From contig JAHFAK010000005.1 of the NCBI GenBank assembly GCA_023250585.1, positions 23,123 through 42,953 of the forward strand: 19,831 bases of DNA. The letters are read 5' to 3'. The notes under the pieces were generated by a model. The model was not told where the DNA came from, did no database searches, and saw nothing but the letters and a program-made list of their open reading frames with translations. A program made the translations under genes and the position numbers. This document shows, piece by piece, positions 6,864-14,672 of this stretch. This DNA is from Deltaproteobacteria bacterium. GTDB taxonomy: Bacteria > Bdellovibrionota_F > JAHFAK01. Position 1 is the first letter of the stretch. Every line of letters begins with the position of its first letter.

Positions 6864-7769
6864 ATGGATGAAGAAACAAAAGTCAGCCAGGGGCCTTTGA
6901 ATTTACCGAAATTAAGCGAAAAAAGTAGTCCGTGTCTTGTTGTAATTCATGGGAATAACTTAGGTGAAAAATATATTTTGAATCGTTTGGAGACCATTAT
7001 TGGTCGCAAAGAAGATGCGGATATACAGGTTGAAGAAGAAAATGTGTCGCGCCAACATGCAAAAATCATGCTACATGATAGTAACGTTACCATTAAAGAT
7101 TTAAAAAGCACCAATGGAACATTCATTAATACGAAACGCTTGAAAGACGAAGTCGTATTAAAAGAGGGTGATTTAATATTAATTGGAAATACGATTCTTA
7201 AATTCATTCCAAGCGGAAACATTGAACACGTCTATCATGAAGAAATGTACAAACTCGCGACCCTTGATGGCTTAACGCAAATTTTTAATAAAACTCACAT
7301 TCTTGAGAGAATCGAGGATGAGTTCTTGCGGTCGCTCAGATACAAACGTAAACTGTCTTTGCTCTTTTTGGATTTCGATTACTTTCATGAACTCAATAGT
7401 AAATATACGCATCTTGGTGGCGATCAGGTTCTAAAAAAAGTTGCATCATTGGTCTTACGAAATTTGCGGAAAGAAGATATTTTTGGGCGATACGGCGGCG
7501 AAGAGTTTGCAATAGTTTTACCTGAAACCGATGAAAAGAGTGCATTTAATATTGCCGATAAACTTCGTGCATTAGTTGAGAAAACAAAAATAGAATACAA
7601 TGATCACAATATTCCTGTAACAATCAGCATTGGTGTTGCTTCAGTTAAGTTTGACCGAAAAGGAAATCCACAACCTCCAGTTGCTTCATCAGAAAAATTC
7701 ATTGAATTGGCTGATAAAGCTCTCTTTGAAGCTAAAAACAAAGGCCGCAATCGTGTGTGTGTCGTGTAA
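6864..7769 (+). CDS. FHA-domain diguanylate cyclase (GGEEF)
   Basis: 301 residues, cytoplasmic (no signal peptide or membrane segment). The N-terminal tail (1-22) contains Thr5. The FHA domain (about 25-115) keeps its phosphothreonine-binding signature: GR47-48, SRQH 62-65 and STNG 82-85. The GGDEF domain (about 125-301) has LDFDYFHELNS, the active-site RYGGEEF (GGEEF 211-215) and an intact inhibitory I-site RKED (202-205) five residues upstream. An active, product-inhibited cyclic-di-GMP synthase is therefore expected, steered by a phosphothreonine partner. The FHA-GGDEF architecture is that of Bdellovibrio DgcB (Bd0742), which is needed for prey invasion; orthology is only inferred. The gene is convergent with the M23 peptidase, with a repeat between. 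Confidence 0.93.
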   Translation: MDEETKVSQGPLNLPKLSEKSSPCLVVIHGNNLGEKYILNRLETIIGRKEDADIQVEEENVSRQHAKIMLHDSNVTIKDLKSTNGTFINTKRLKDEVVLKEGDLILIGNTILKFIPSGNIEHVYHEEMYKLATLDGLTQIFNKTHILERIEDEFLRSLRYKRKLSLLFLDFDYFHELNSKYTHLGGDQVLKKVASLVLRNLRKEDIFGRYGGEEFAIVLPETDEKSAFNIADKLRALVEKTKIEYNDHNIPVTISIGVASVKFDRKGNPQPPVASSEKFIELADKALFEAKNKGRNRVCVV

Positions 7770-7778
7770 TAAGCAGAC

Positions 7779-7909
7779 GCATTCAAACGCTAACTTCGTT
7801 GGCTTCGTCAGAAGCTCCTCGACGTATTAGCATATACGTCTGTGTCGCTTCCATAATACTATTAAGAACGGGGTAAGCGCGCTCGATAGGAATACTTTTT
7901 GGAAACTTA
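7779..7909. repeat. Chimeric dispersed repeat (family A left part joined to family B right part)
   Basis: 7779-7847 matches 14721-14790 (GCATTCAAACGCTAACT, CGTTGGCTTCGTC, GCTCCTC, ACGTA). From GTCGCTTCC (7844) to 7909 it follows the 5983-6048 element (CATAATACTATTAAGAAC, then a diverged right arm). The switch lies at GTCGC, common to both families. It occupies the space between the convergent cyclase and peptidase genes. No terminator with a T-run was found there. Confidence 0.7.
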
Positions 7910-7934
7910 CTCCACCCATTAATTAGGCTGTTAT

Positions 7935-9203
7935 TTAATGAGATAACTTTGTCTCATTACGTGCGAGTTTGCTTACTTCGGCTAACTGAAGCGCTAATTT
8001 ATCTCGTTGTTGTATGAAGAGAGACAGAAATTCCTTTTTAACAGGTTCTGCGGAACGGAATGAAAGTGAGTTAAAGTTTACGTATTGATCATACACATAA
8101 AATGCAAAGTGAAGATGAGGACCTGTTGCAAGACCGGTTTGTCCCATGTAGCCAATGACTTGCCCTTGTTGAACATGAGAGCCAACATGTAGACCTGCTG
8201 GATATCTTGATAAATGCGAGTATGAACTATCGTATTTATCCGAATGTCTAATTTTGATAAATTTTCCTGAGCCACCTTTCCAGCCAACATATGTAACAAT
8301 ACCATTGCCGATTGCTTTAATCGGTGTACCGGTTGGACCTCCATAATCAATGCCTAGATGAGGACGTCTGATTTTTAAGATAGGATGAAAACGTCGTACA
8401 TTGAAAGCAGAAGTAATACGTGTATATCGAACAGGACTTTTCAAAAATTGTTTTCGAAGTGTTACTCCATCCGGGCCATAATAATCTTCATGACCATTCG
8501 GGTCTTTGAAGTAATACGCTACAAAATCCTTTCCGCTATTGGTAAATTTAGCTGCAAGGATTTTTCCAAATCCTGATTCTTTGCCTTTGAGATTTAATGT
8601 TTCAACCAAGAGCGTAAATCTATCATTTTTGCGAAGACTTGTTTTAAAGTCGATGTCGTATTGAAACAGGTCGACTAAATCTTGAATAACTTCCGCATTA
8701 AGCCCCGCATCTTGTGCAGCATCAAAAAGATTCGTATGTATGGTTCCGTCAAAAACTTTTTGATTTATTTCGTACGGAATTTTTTGAATATTTCCCGTAA
8801 TGGTATTTTCATGTTTGGTAAGATTCAATAAATTATATTTATCAATATAATAGGTAAGTTCAGTCAGCTCTTCATCAAAAACAGTAAGAAGCAGCGAGCG
8901 GTCTTTTCTTATTTTTGATAACGGATATACCTTTTTTGATTGTTCAATAAATGTATGAATGACATCATGTGAAAAATTGAAGCTTTGTAAAATATCAGAA
9001 ATGGTGTCATTCTTTTTGATCGTATAGGTTATTTTTTTCGTCTTATCTTTCACTACTTCTGATACAGGAAGTAGTGCATTTCGACCCTTAAGAACCGTAT
9101 CCAGATTTGCAGTCAAAGCATGCAAGGAATACAATTTCCATTGTAGGGTCACGATACCTACTATAAAAACAACAATAAGGCTTGTAGTGACTTTTTTATA
9201 CAC
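7935..9203 (-). CDS. M23-family peptidoglycan DD-endopeptidase (MepM/YebA type)
   Basis: 422 residues from GTG9203, supported by AGGAG 6 nt upstream. An N-terminal membrane anchor (7-22) is followed by a LysM/OapA-like segment (YTIKKNDTISDILQSFNFS, about 60-78), a middle domain (about 140-255) and an M23 peptidase domain. The zinc motifs are complete: H282xxxD286, H330 in YSHLSRY and HLHF (363-366). The architecture is that of E. coli MepM, which cuts peptide cross-links in the periplasm to allow wall growth. In predatory relatives such enzymes can also act on prey walls, but nothing here shows that. A good sigma-70 promoter lies about 30 nt upstream and a sigma-54-type site about 180 nt upstream. 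It is convergent with the FHA-GGDEF gene. Confidence 0.93.
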   Translation of the reverse strand: MYKKVTTSLIVVFIVGIVTLQWKLYSLHALTANLDTVLKGRNALLPVSEVVKDKTKKITYTIKKNDTISDILQSFNFSHDVIHTFIEQSKKVYPLSKIRKDRSLLLTVFDEELTELTYYIDKYNLLNLTKHENTITGNIQKIPYEINQKVFDGTIHTNLFDAAQDAGLNAEVIQDLVDLFQYDIDFKTSLRKNDRFTLLVETLNLKGKESGFGKILAAKFTNSGKDFVAYYFKDPNGHEDYYGPDGVTLRKQFLKSPVRYTRITSAFNVRRFHPILKIRRPHLGIDYGGPTGTPIKAIGNGIVTYVGWKGGSGKFIKIRHSDKYDSSYSHLSRYPAGLHVGSHVQQGQVIGYMGQTGLATGPHLHFAFYVYDQYVNFNSLSFRSAEPVKKEFLSLFIQQRDKLALQLAEVSKLARNETKLSH

Positions 9204-9233
9204 GAAAACTCCTAAAGTATTAAATAATATACT

Positions 9234-9262
9234 ATTATATAGTAAAAGAGGGCTTACCGCAA
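9234..9262 (-). promoter_or_regulatory. Sigma-70 promoter of the M23 peptidase
   Basis: Minus strand: TTGCGG (9257-9262), 17 nt, then a perfect TATAAT (9234-9239). The transcript would start near 9227, about 25 nt before GTG9203. Confidence 0.6.
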
Positions 9263-9384
9263 GGAAAATTCATCTAACATTTTGAATATATTGATTTTTT
9301 TAGAAATTAGTTAATACGTATTCCATGATTTTTATAGTTACTCCTTAATTATGTTAGACTTTAGCTATCAAAGATAGAGACTCC

Positions 9385-9399
9385 GCAAAAAGCATGCCA
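9385..9399 (-). promoter_or_regulatory. Sigma-54-type promoter facing the M23 peptidase
   Basis: Minus strand TGGCATGCTTTTTGC: full -24 box and TTGC -12 box with GG-N10-GC spacing. The transcript would begin near 9373, leaving an unusually long leader of about 170 nt to GTG9203. The rest of the 9204-9577 gap holds the two sigma-70 promoters; no small ORF or RNA gene was recognised there. Confidence 0.6.
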
Positions 9400-9519
9400 A
9401 AATCTAATAAAATATAAGTATTGAATATTATAAGAATAATGCAATGTGAGACATGCGTATTATGATTAGTATCTTATTCACTATGTGGAATCTGAATCAC
9501 AACATGCGACATTTAATGC

Positions 9520-9548
9520 TTGTAATAATGAAAGATATAGTATAAAAT
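9520..9548 (+). promoter_or_regulatory. Sigma-70 promoter of the MNT-HEPN operon
   Basis: TTGTAA (9520-9525), 17 nt, TAAAAT (9543-9548), with transcription expected near 9555. It lies inside the longest reading frame and so supports ATG9578 as the true start. A 10-nt palindrome TTTATATAAA (9550-9559) at the start point could be an operator, but AT-richness makes this weak. Confidence 0.5.
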
Positions 9549-9577
9549 TTTTATATAAATTATTAATAGTAGAGAAT

Positions 9578-10096
9578 ATGACAGAACTTGAATTAAAAAG
9601 AAGAAGACAGATGCTTGGCCTAACTCAGATGGAGCTTGCACATCGATTAGAATTCTCTGTTCAACAGATTAGCAATTACGAAACGGGAAGAGTGAATATT
9701 CCTAAGGTAGTTGAACTGGCTCTCGGTCAGCTTGATCAAAAGAAAAAACATAATGAAAAAAAACGTCACGTCGGAAAGACGAAGGAAATAATAATAATAC
9801 AGGATTTTATTGAAGCCGTAAAAAGAAAATTAAAGAATCACTTTCTCTTTGCACTGTTATTTGGTTCAAAAGCACGAGGTGATTACACCAAAGATTCAGA
9901 TAGTGATATTTTAATCGTAGTAAAAAAGATAAATCCAGGGCTTAGACAAAAGGTATTTGATATATTGTTTCATACAGATCCAGGCTACGAGTATAAAATT
10001 TCTCCTATCCTCTTTTCACTCAAGGACTATAAAAAAAATGAAGCATTACATTCCCCTTTCATTCAAAATATTAAAGCGGAGGGAACATTGCTTTGA
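9578..10096 (+). CDS. XRE helix-turn-helix / MNT nucleotidyltransferase, antitoxin-like
   Basis: 172 residues from ATG9578 (a GTG at 9485 would add 31 low-quality residues and overlap the promoter). Residues 1-50 are an XRE-type HTH (LKRRRQMLGLTQMELAHRL, then SVQQISNYETGR). A charged linker (52-70) leads to a minimal nucleotidyltransferase domain with the GSX10DXD motif complete (G96, S97, D108, D110 in GSKARGDYTKDSDSD). In MNT-HEPN modules the nucleotidyltransferase neutralises the HEPN RNase, in characterised cases by AMPylating it. The fused HTH suggests it also represses its own operon. The TGA overlaps the next gene's TTG start, so the two are coupled. Confidence 0.85.
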   Translation: MTELELKRRRQMLGLTQMELAHRLEFSVQQISNYETGRVNIPKVVELALGQLDQKKKHNEKKRHVGKTKEIIIIQDFIEAVKRKLKNHFLFALLFGSKARGDYTKDSDSDILIVVKKINPGLRQKVFDILFHTDPGYEYKISPILFSLKDYKKNEALHSPFIQNIKAEGTLL

Positions 10097-10497
10097 AGAC
10101 CGAGACACGATCCTTTGATCTTGCTTACTACCGGCTAGCACAAGCAAAAATAAAATTGAGATCTGCTCGAGTGCTGTTAAAAGTCGGAAGTTTTGAAGAT
10201 GCTCTTTCGAGGTCATATTATGTAATGTTTTGGGCCGTTAGAGCATTACTTGCAACAAAAAACCTCGATGCCAAAAGACACTCAGGAGTTATTGTGTTGT
10301 TTAATCAGTATTTTATTAAAGAGGGTATTGTAGATAAGAAACTTGGGAAAATGATTGCAGAGGCAAAAGGAATACGTGAAGAAAGCGATTATGCTGATTA
10401 CGTAACGTTTACTAGAGAAGATGCACTTACTCAAATTCATAATGCCAAGATTTTTATTGATGAAGTCACAAGAGCAGTAAAGAAATTGGACTGCTAG
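10093..10497 (+). CDS. HEPN-domain protein, toxin-like partner of the MNT
   Basis: 134 residues, starting at TTG10093 within the TTGA overlap. GGAGGG (10078-10083) provides a ribosome site. It is all-helical and fits the HEPN family: SRSYYVMFWAVRALL (39-53), the family's conserved helix, and IREESDYADY (94-103). Many relatives have His or Tyr where this one has Trp (FW), so RNase activity cannot be assumed. Immediately behind an MNT gene, this forms a two-gene MNT-HEPN toxin-antitoxin-type module, a class usually linked to phage defence or stress. It could also be a substrate-binding partner of the nucleotidyltransferase, as with kanamycin nucleotidyltransferase-like pairs. It is convergent with the secreted gene downstream. 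Confidence 0.8.
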   Translation: MKTETRSFDLAYYRLAQAKIKLRSARVLLKVGSFEDALSRSYYVMFWAVRALLATKNLDAKRHSGVIVLFNQYFIKEGIVDKKLGKMIAEAKGIREESDYADYVTFTREDALTQIHNAKIFIDEVTRAVKKLDC

Positions 10498-10591
10498 AAA
10501 ATTAATTTCGTTTAGGCTTTAGACCATCAGATAAGGCTAAAGATTGTTGATAATATAACTTATGTTCGAATGTTGTTGGTACTCTTATTCA

Positions 10592-11347
10592 TTACTGAAC
10601 AACAGGAATAACAAAGCATTTAAAATCATCAATATGGCATGTTCCTTCGGCACATCCAAATCCAACTTCTATACGGCTTGGAAGATTAACACCGTCAATT
10701 GAAGTAAGAAAAGGAACATTACCAAGATACTGAGGTTCTGAACCAACTGGGCCGTTTGCGGTTGTTTTGAGGTATGCTTCTTCATTAAAATAAATATCCA
10801 TAAATAAATATACATCAGCATAGTGTAATATTTTGTCTTCATTTTTGCCATGAAAAACCGGTAGTGCATTGGGGTCCCTTGTCCATATAAAACACTGGAG
10901 ACTTCCATTGAGAAGTACATTTTGAATATGAGTGCTTTGTTCAGAAGGAATAATGACCTGGTTAAAGCGAACAGCATTTGAGAAACATTCCGAGTCATTG
11001 ACATTACAATTTGATTGACTGCTTGTTACCTTAAATACAAGGTCGTTTTTCTTTTGGGTATCATTGGAGTAGGCGTAATCAGCAGTTCCATTGATTAAGG
11101 GCCAGCCTACGAAATTTAATTCTTTGTCATACCCTTCATTCGCATCCCAATTAAGTATAGTTAATTGAGGGAAATGAGCCTCATAGCTCTTTATTGTAGC
11201 CGTCTGAATCGGTACTAGGCGATGATTTAATCTCGCGAAAACATCAACGTCTCTGCAATTACCGGTTTGTGAATAAGCTTGCGCTTTACTCAAACTCCCC
11301 AAAAGTGCTAGTACAATACTCAAGTAACTGAATAATTTCTTACCCAT
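10592..11347 (-). CDS. Secreted Cys-containing protein, unknown function
   Basis: 251 residues with a clear Sec signal peptide (MGKKLFSYLSIVLALLGSLSKAQA, cleavage after AQA near 24). The mature part has seven cysteines (GNCRD, SNCN, SECF, LQCF, GCAEGTC, FKCF), implying disulfides. It is also rich in Asn, Asp and aromatic residues, like beta-rich extracellular proteins. No catalytic motif or family recognised. The start is backed by AGGAG 6 nt upstream. A sigma-54-type promoter sits about 110 nt upstream and a perfect 8-bp inverted repeat a further 113 nt beyond it, in the zone where enhancer-binding proteins act. It is probably transcribed alone. Confidence 0.75.
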   Translation of the reverse strand: MGKKLFSYLSIVLALLGSLSKAQAYSQTGNCRDVDVFARLNHRLVPIQTATIKSYEAHFPQLTILNWDANEGYDKELNFVGWPLINGTADYAYSNDTQKKNDLVFKVTSSQSNCNVNDSECFSNAVRFNQVIIPSEQSTHIQNVLLNGSLQCFIWTRDPNALPVFHGKNEDKILHYADVYLFMDIYFNEEAYLKTTANGPVGSEPQYLGNVPFLTSIDGVNLPSRIEVGFGCAEGTCHIDDFKCFVIPVVQ

Positions 11348-11455
11348 ACAATTCTCCTAAAAGATGGTTAGTTGAAATGTTTTCAAAGTTTGACTTTTCA
11401 AACACATCGTTATTTTTATTATCAAAACTTAAACACTCTTTCCTAATAGAGCTGA

Positions 11456-11470
11456 GCAAATTTGATGCCA
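11456..11470 (-). promoter_or_regulatory. Sigma-54 promoter of the 10592-11347 secreted protein
   Basis: Minus strand TGGCATCAAATTTGC matches TGGCAYR-N4-TTGC approximately, with GG-N10-GC. The expected start is near 11444, giving a leader of about 97 nt to ATG11347. Confidence 0.65.
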
Positions 11471-11582
11471 TTTATTAAAAAAAAATGTAACTCTTTGTAA
11501 TCATATAATTTTCATCATATTAAATACTTTTTGAATTGCTCTCTTTTTGATTTTTTTGGTATTTTATATAGCAATTATTTCC

Positions 11583-11614
11583 ACAATCTATGAAAAATCT
11601 GTTAGTTAGATTGT
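11583..11614. promoter_or_regulatory. Inverted repeat, possible enhancer-binding site
   Basis: ACAATCTA (11583-11590) and TAGATTGT (11607-11614) are exact reverse complements, centred about 130 nt upstream of the sigma-54 site at 11456-11470. Distance and symmetry fit a bacterial enhancer-binding protein site, but the arms are short and AT-rich. Nothing further is recognised in the gap between here and the IS. Confidence 0.35.
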
Positions 11615-11703
11615 AATATGTTATTTTTTTCAAGATTTAGGCAACTAACTTCGGCATTTTTCTTATTCACTTTATTCATACAAAGAAATGTCGTACCAAA
11701 ATG

Positions 11704-12041
11704 ATAATGTCACATAGAGACCAAAGTTAAAATGTCACAACATCATGTATCATATTTTTATAGATTAAATGACATATCATAGAAGATATCTTCGAAAGGA
11801 GATATCAGTATGAAGGAGACTTTGGCAATGAGTTATACAGAAAGACAACGAATGATGATCATGGAGAAAGTACAACAGAATCAGATAACGTTAGTAGAAG
11901 CAAGCGAGATGTTATGTATAAGCTATCGGCAGACGTTACGGATACGGGATCGGTACAAGGCCGAAGGTGAAAACCTGTTGCCTGTAGCTTTTTGTCGATT
12001 TTTTGTTGCCGGGCACGTTTTGGTCTTTTAGTATACATTAT
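11704..12041 (+). mobile_element. Internally deleted insertion sequence (ISNCY/IS1202-like)
   Basis: Imperfect terminal inverted repeats: 11704-11725 (ATAATGT ... GACCAAA) and the reverse complement of 12019-12041 (ATAATGT ... GACCAAA). The left end also repeats AATGTCAC twice (11706-11713, 11731-11738), as at many IS ends. Inside is only the N-terminal part of a transposase, joined to a short C-terminal-like stretch. At about 340 bp it is a deletion derivative that cannot move by itself. The family name comes from the HTH protein and is tentative. Confidence 0.55.
11810..12031 (+). pseudogene. Truncated transposase, N-terminal HTH only
   Basis: 73-residue ORF with a strong ribosome site (AAGGAGATATCAGT before ATG11810). 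Residues 1-52 (MSYTERQRMMIMEKVQQNQ, then LVEASEMLCISYRQTLRIRDRYKAEG) look like the helix-turn-helix start of ISNCY/IS1202-type transposases. Those are normally over 400 residues, so the DDE catalytic core is missing. After ENLL the sequence changes to a Phe/Val-rich tail ending AGHVLVF, which resembles the tail AGHVSV of the remnant ending at 19371. This suggests that the 5' and 3' ends of one transposase were joined by an internal deletion. If translated, the product could only bind DNA, perhaps IS ends. Confidence 0.6.
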
Positions 12042-12066
12042 GAAAAATAGTTTGACAAAATGTATA
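12032..12066. promoter_or_regulatory. Inverted repeat around the -35 box, possible operator
   Basis: TATACATT (12032-12039) and AATGTATA (12059-12066) are exact reverse complements bracketing the TTGACA box of the ATPase gene. A repressor site is possible. The left arm also overlaps the IS right end, so the symmetry may be coincidental. Confidence 0.35.
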
Positions 12067-12080
12067 TCATCCTGTAAAAT
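12052..12080 (+). promoter_or_regulatory. Strong sigma-70 promoter of the AAA ATPase gene
   Basis: Perfect TTGACA (12052-12057), exactly 17 nt, then TAAAAT (12075-12080). The expected start near 12087 lies about 5 nt before ATG12092, with no Shine-Dalgarno sequence, so the mRNA is probably leaderless. It begins 10 nt past the IS end. Confidence 0.75.
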
Positions 12081-12091
12081 AATTTTCCATA

Positions 12092-13285
12092 ATGATAGAT
12101 ACTATTCGTTTACTTGAATTAGATAAACTCGCTAAAGATGAAGGGAAGAAATATGCAAAAAAGCGTAATGTCTATACAAGTCTCATCAAAAAAACAAAAC
12201 ATTTTATTGGTATTGTTGGCCCTAGAGGTGTTGGGAAGACAATTCTTTTAAAACAAATAGCTCTCTCAATGCAAGAATCGTTTTATCTCTCGGCTGACAC
12301 ACTCGAGAATGAAGATCTATTCGAAATAGCAAAAACTTTGAAAGAACGATATAAAATTAAGTGTTTATTAATTGATGAGATACACTTTCAACAGGATTTC
12401 GATAAAAAATTAAAACAGATTTTTGATTTTTTAGATATACGAATTATTTTTACAAGCTCTGTTGCTCTTTCAATTGTGGAATCTTCCTATGATCTTTCAC
12501 GGCGAGTTGAGCTCATACATGTCAATCCTTTTTCTTTCAGAGAATTCTTACTTTTTAAATACGATAGAGATTTACCTGCTTTAACTTTTGGCGATCTTAT
12601 CGAAAAAAATTGGACAGTAGAACATCTAAAAACAGAACTCTATTTTGACGAATATCTTCGTGGTGGGCTTATGCCATTTGCTTTAGAAGAAGGAGATATT
12701 CTGCCACTTCTTTCAAATATACTGCAGAAAATTATTCAAAGAGATATTCCTCATGTGGCTAAATTGGGTATTTCAGAACTTCCCTTGATTGAAAAAATGG
12801 TACGGTTTATTGGAAAATCAGCTATTGAGGGAATCAATTATTCATCTCTTTCCCACAATATCGGTATCACGAAATATAAAGCCGAAAGTTATATGAGCCT
12901 CTTAAAAAATGCATTTGTCTTACATCCCGTATTTCCAAAAGGAACAAATGTATTACGAGAACCGAAAGTACTCATGTTTCTTCCCTATCGGTTGCTCTAT
13001 CGCGATTTTTCAGAAGCAGTAGGTGGATTGCGAGAAGATTTTTTTGCGCAAGAAATGTTTTTTCATCATAAAAATTTCTTCTATTTAAAATCAAATCGAG
13101 GAGAGAAAACACCCGACTATCTTATCCAAGATGATAATGAGGATATCGTTATTGAGATTGGTGGCAAAAGCAAAGGTCGTTCACAATTCAAAGGAATAGA
13201 CATAGAGAAAAAAATTATCCTTACTCATAGAGGAGTGAGCGACGATATCAAAAGGCCGTTATTTCTTTTAGGATTTATACGGTAG
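12092..13285 (+). CDS. AAA-family ATPase with DUF4143-like C-terminal domain
   Basis: 397 residues, cytoplasmic. Walker A GPRGVGKT (43-50), Walker B CLLIDEIH (91-98, D95 and E96) and a sensor-1-like IIFTSS define an AAA_14-type P-loop domain. A winged-helix-like middle region (about 225-285) is followed by a C-terminal module with EDFFAQEMFFHH, then TPDYLIQDDNEDIVIEIGGKSKG. The spaced PD and E-x-G-x-K residues resemble the PD-(D/E)XK-like fold of DUF4143 proteins. The family is widespread and often mobile or defence-associated, but its biochemical role is poorly known. It stands alone between an IS remnant and a convergent secreted gene, with a near-consensus promoter and probably a leaderless mRNA. 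Confidence 0.82.
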   Translation: MIDTIRLLELDKLAKDEGKKYAKKRNVYTSLIKKTKHFIGIVGPRGVGKTILLKQIALSMQESFYLSADTLENEDLFEIAKTLKERYKIKCLLIDEIHFQQDFDKKLKQIFDFLDIRIIFTSSVALSIVESSYDLSRRVELIHVNPFSFREFLLFKYDRDLPALTFGDLIEKNWTVEHLKTELYFDEYLRGGLMPFALEEGDILPLLSNILQKIIQRDIPHVAKLGISELPLIEKMVRFIGKSAIEGINYSSLSHNIGITKYKAESYMSLLKNAFVLHPVFPKGTNVLREPKVLMFLPYRLLYRDFSEAVGGLREDFFAQEMFFHHKNFFYLKSNRGEKTPDYLIQDDNEDIVIEIGGKSKGRSQFKGIDIEKKIILTHRGVSDDIKRPLFLLGFIR

Positions 13286-13327
13286 TAAGTATTCTTTCCA
13301 ACCAAGCTTCCATCTTGAGTATGCATA

Positions 13328-14620
13328 TTATTGTCTTATCCCGATAAACCATAGTTCATGAAGATCTAAGAGTTTATTGAGTTTCTCTTTAATTCTTGGT
13401 TCTACCTGAGGGAGATATTCTTTGAATTCTTTTCTTAAGAGAGCTCCGGTTATTGTTGTTTTAGAGTACAGTAAATACTGTATTTGATTTTGCGCTTCTT
13501 TTTCATTACCCTGAACCAATAGATCTACAATATGAGCTACGAAGATGGTTGAGAGAGCTTGAGGGCGGGTACGAGCATCTCCATGTATAACACTTTCTTC
13601 AAATTTTTTATACGACATCGTTTTTTCAGCGAAATATCGAAAACGATCTTGTGTTATAATTTCTAGAATAGCCACGGTTTCAGGAGCTCTCGTTGATTGA
13701 TATTGCTCTTCATTAAGTATATCAAGCTGTTTAATCATAGCATACGCAAATCGTCGCTTAAGTTCTTTGAATGATAATCGTGTAAGGGGATTAATATCGT
13801 TATACATTGGGTTTTCATTGGAGAGTTCTAATATGTCCAAGCGGATTTCGCTTGCGTGAGCTAGATCAGCAAATATATTAAGTTGTAAATCATCATCGGC
13901 ATATCGAAGAGCTAAATTAAAAAGAAGAGGATCTTTTCCATATAGATGTTTTTTTACAATATCCTTGTGTGCCTTTGCCATAAATCGAGCTTTATTTTCG
14001 AGGAACGTCGAAGAAAGGTTTTCATAAATAGTGGGAATAGTGTCTAGATATGCTTTCATTACACTAAACCCTTCTTTGTGATCTAAAAGCAGTGTACTTA
14101 TGTCAAATATAATATGGAAATCCTTTTCTTTATCTAAAAAATCAATGAGTTTTTGAGAATTATGCTCTTCTTCCATATATTTTATTACTACTGCAGATGC
14201 TATTGACAGAGGAGCTCCATCAACATCCTTCATGAGTTCATACCGTTTTCTTTGTGGTAACTCGAGAGCACGTTCGCCAAAATAATTTTGCATTTTATTT
14301 TTCTTCTGATCACCTTTTTCCATTTTCAGTACTATATTCAATGATTGTTTTATTTCGTTTATTTTTTCAGTGGTATCGAGTACCATTTCCTTTCCTTTTT
14401 TTGCAGACATTATTTCGAGTAATTCATCAACAAAAGCCTTATAATCTTTCACACTATTAGTCTTCATAATAAAGTTGAGTACAGTGTGGAGGGCTTGATT
14501 TGTATTATCAAAAATTCCTCCACAACCCTTACCTTTACGGCTCATAGCTTCTGTATGGACTGAAATTATTGATAAGAAAACTACAAAATTTATAATGATT
14601 ATGAGAATACGTAATTTCAT
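13328..14620 (-). CDS. Secreted helical protein, unknown function
   Basis: 430 residues. An N-terminal hydrophobic segment (about 4-20, followed by HTEAMS) reads as a Sec signal peptide. The mature part is strongly helical and charged, with repeated leucine-rich helices reminiscent of alpha-solenoids, such as FDISTLLLDHKEGFSVMKAY and RLSFKELKRRFAYAMIKQ. No family or catalytic motif recognised. There is one early Cys-Gly-Gly (KGCGGIF) and otherwise almost no Cys. AAGG lies 5 nt before ATG14620, and a sigma-54-type promoter lies about 53 nt upstream. A MITE-like repeat sits immediately beyond that promoter, so any enhancer sites would be separated from it. Convergent with the AAA ATPase gene. 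Confidence 0.75.
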   Translation of the reverse strand: MKLRILIIIINFVVFLSIISVHTEAMSRKGKGCGGIFDNTNQALHTVLNFIMKTNSVKDYKAFVDELLEIMSAKKGKEMVLDTTEKINEIKQSLNIVLKMEKGDQKKNKMQNYFGERALELPQRKRYELMKDVDGAPLSIASAVVIKYMEEEHNSQKLIDFLDKEKDFHIIFDISTLLLDHKEGFSVMKAYLDTIPTIYENLSSTFLENKARFMAKAHKDIVKKHLYGKDPLLFNLALRYADDDLQLNIFADLAHASEIRLDILELSNENPMYNDINPLTRLSFKELKRRFAYAMIKQLDILNEEQYQSTRAPETVAILEIITQDRFRYFAEKTMSYKKFEESVIHGDARTRPQALSTIFVAHIVDLLVQGNEKEAQNQIQYLLYSKTTITGALLRKEFKEYLPQVEPRIKEKLNKLLDLHELWFIGIRQ

Positions 14621-14672
14621 ATATACCTTACATTGAATTTGTGATCTTCAGAACACCCTCATCAAAGAAATA

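Noticed and set aside
7937-7958. 7-bp hairpin at the end of the M23 gene
   Set aside because: No T-run follows on either strand, so an intrinsic terminator cannot be supported.
9485-9577. Upstream GTG extension of the XRE-MNT protein
   Set aside because: The added 31 residues do not resemble the HTH family N-terminus and a sigma-70 promoter lies within them.
10513-10545. CTTTAG/CTAAAG inverted repeat between convergent genes
   Set aside because: Only 6 bp with a 14-nt loop and no T-run; chance is likely in AT-rich DNA.
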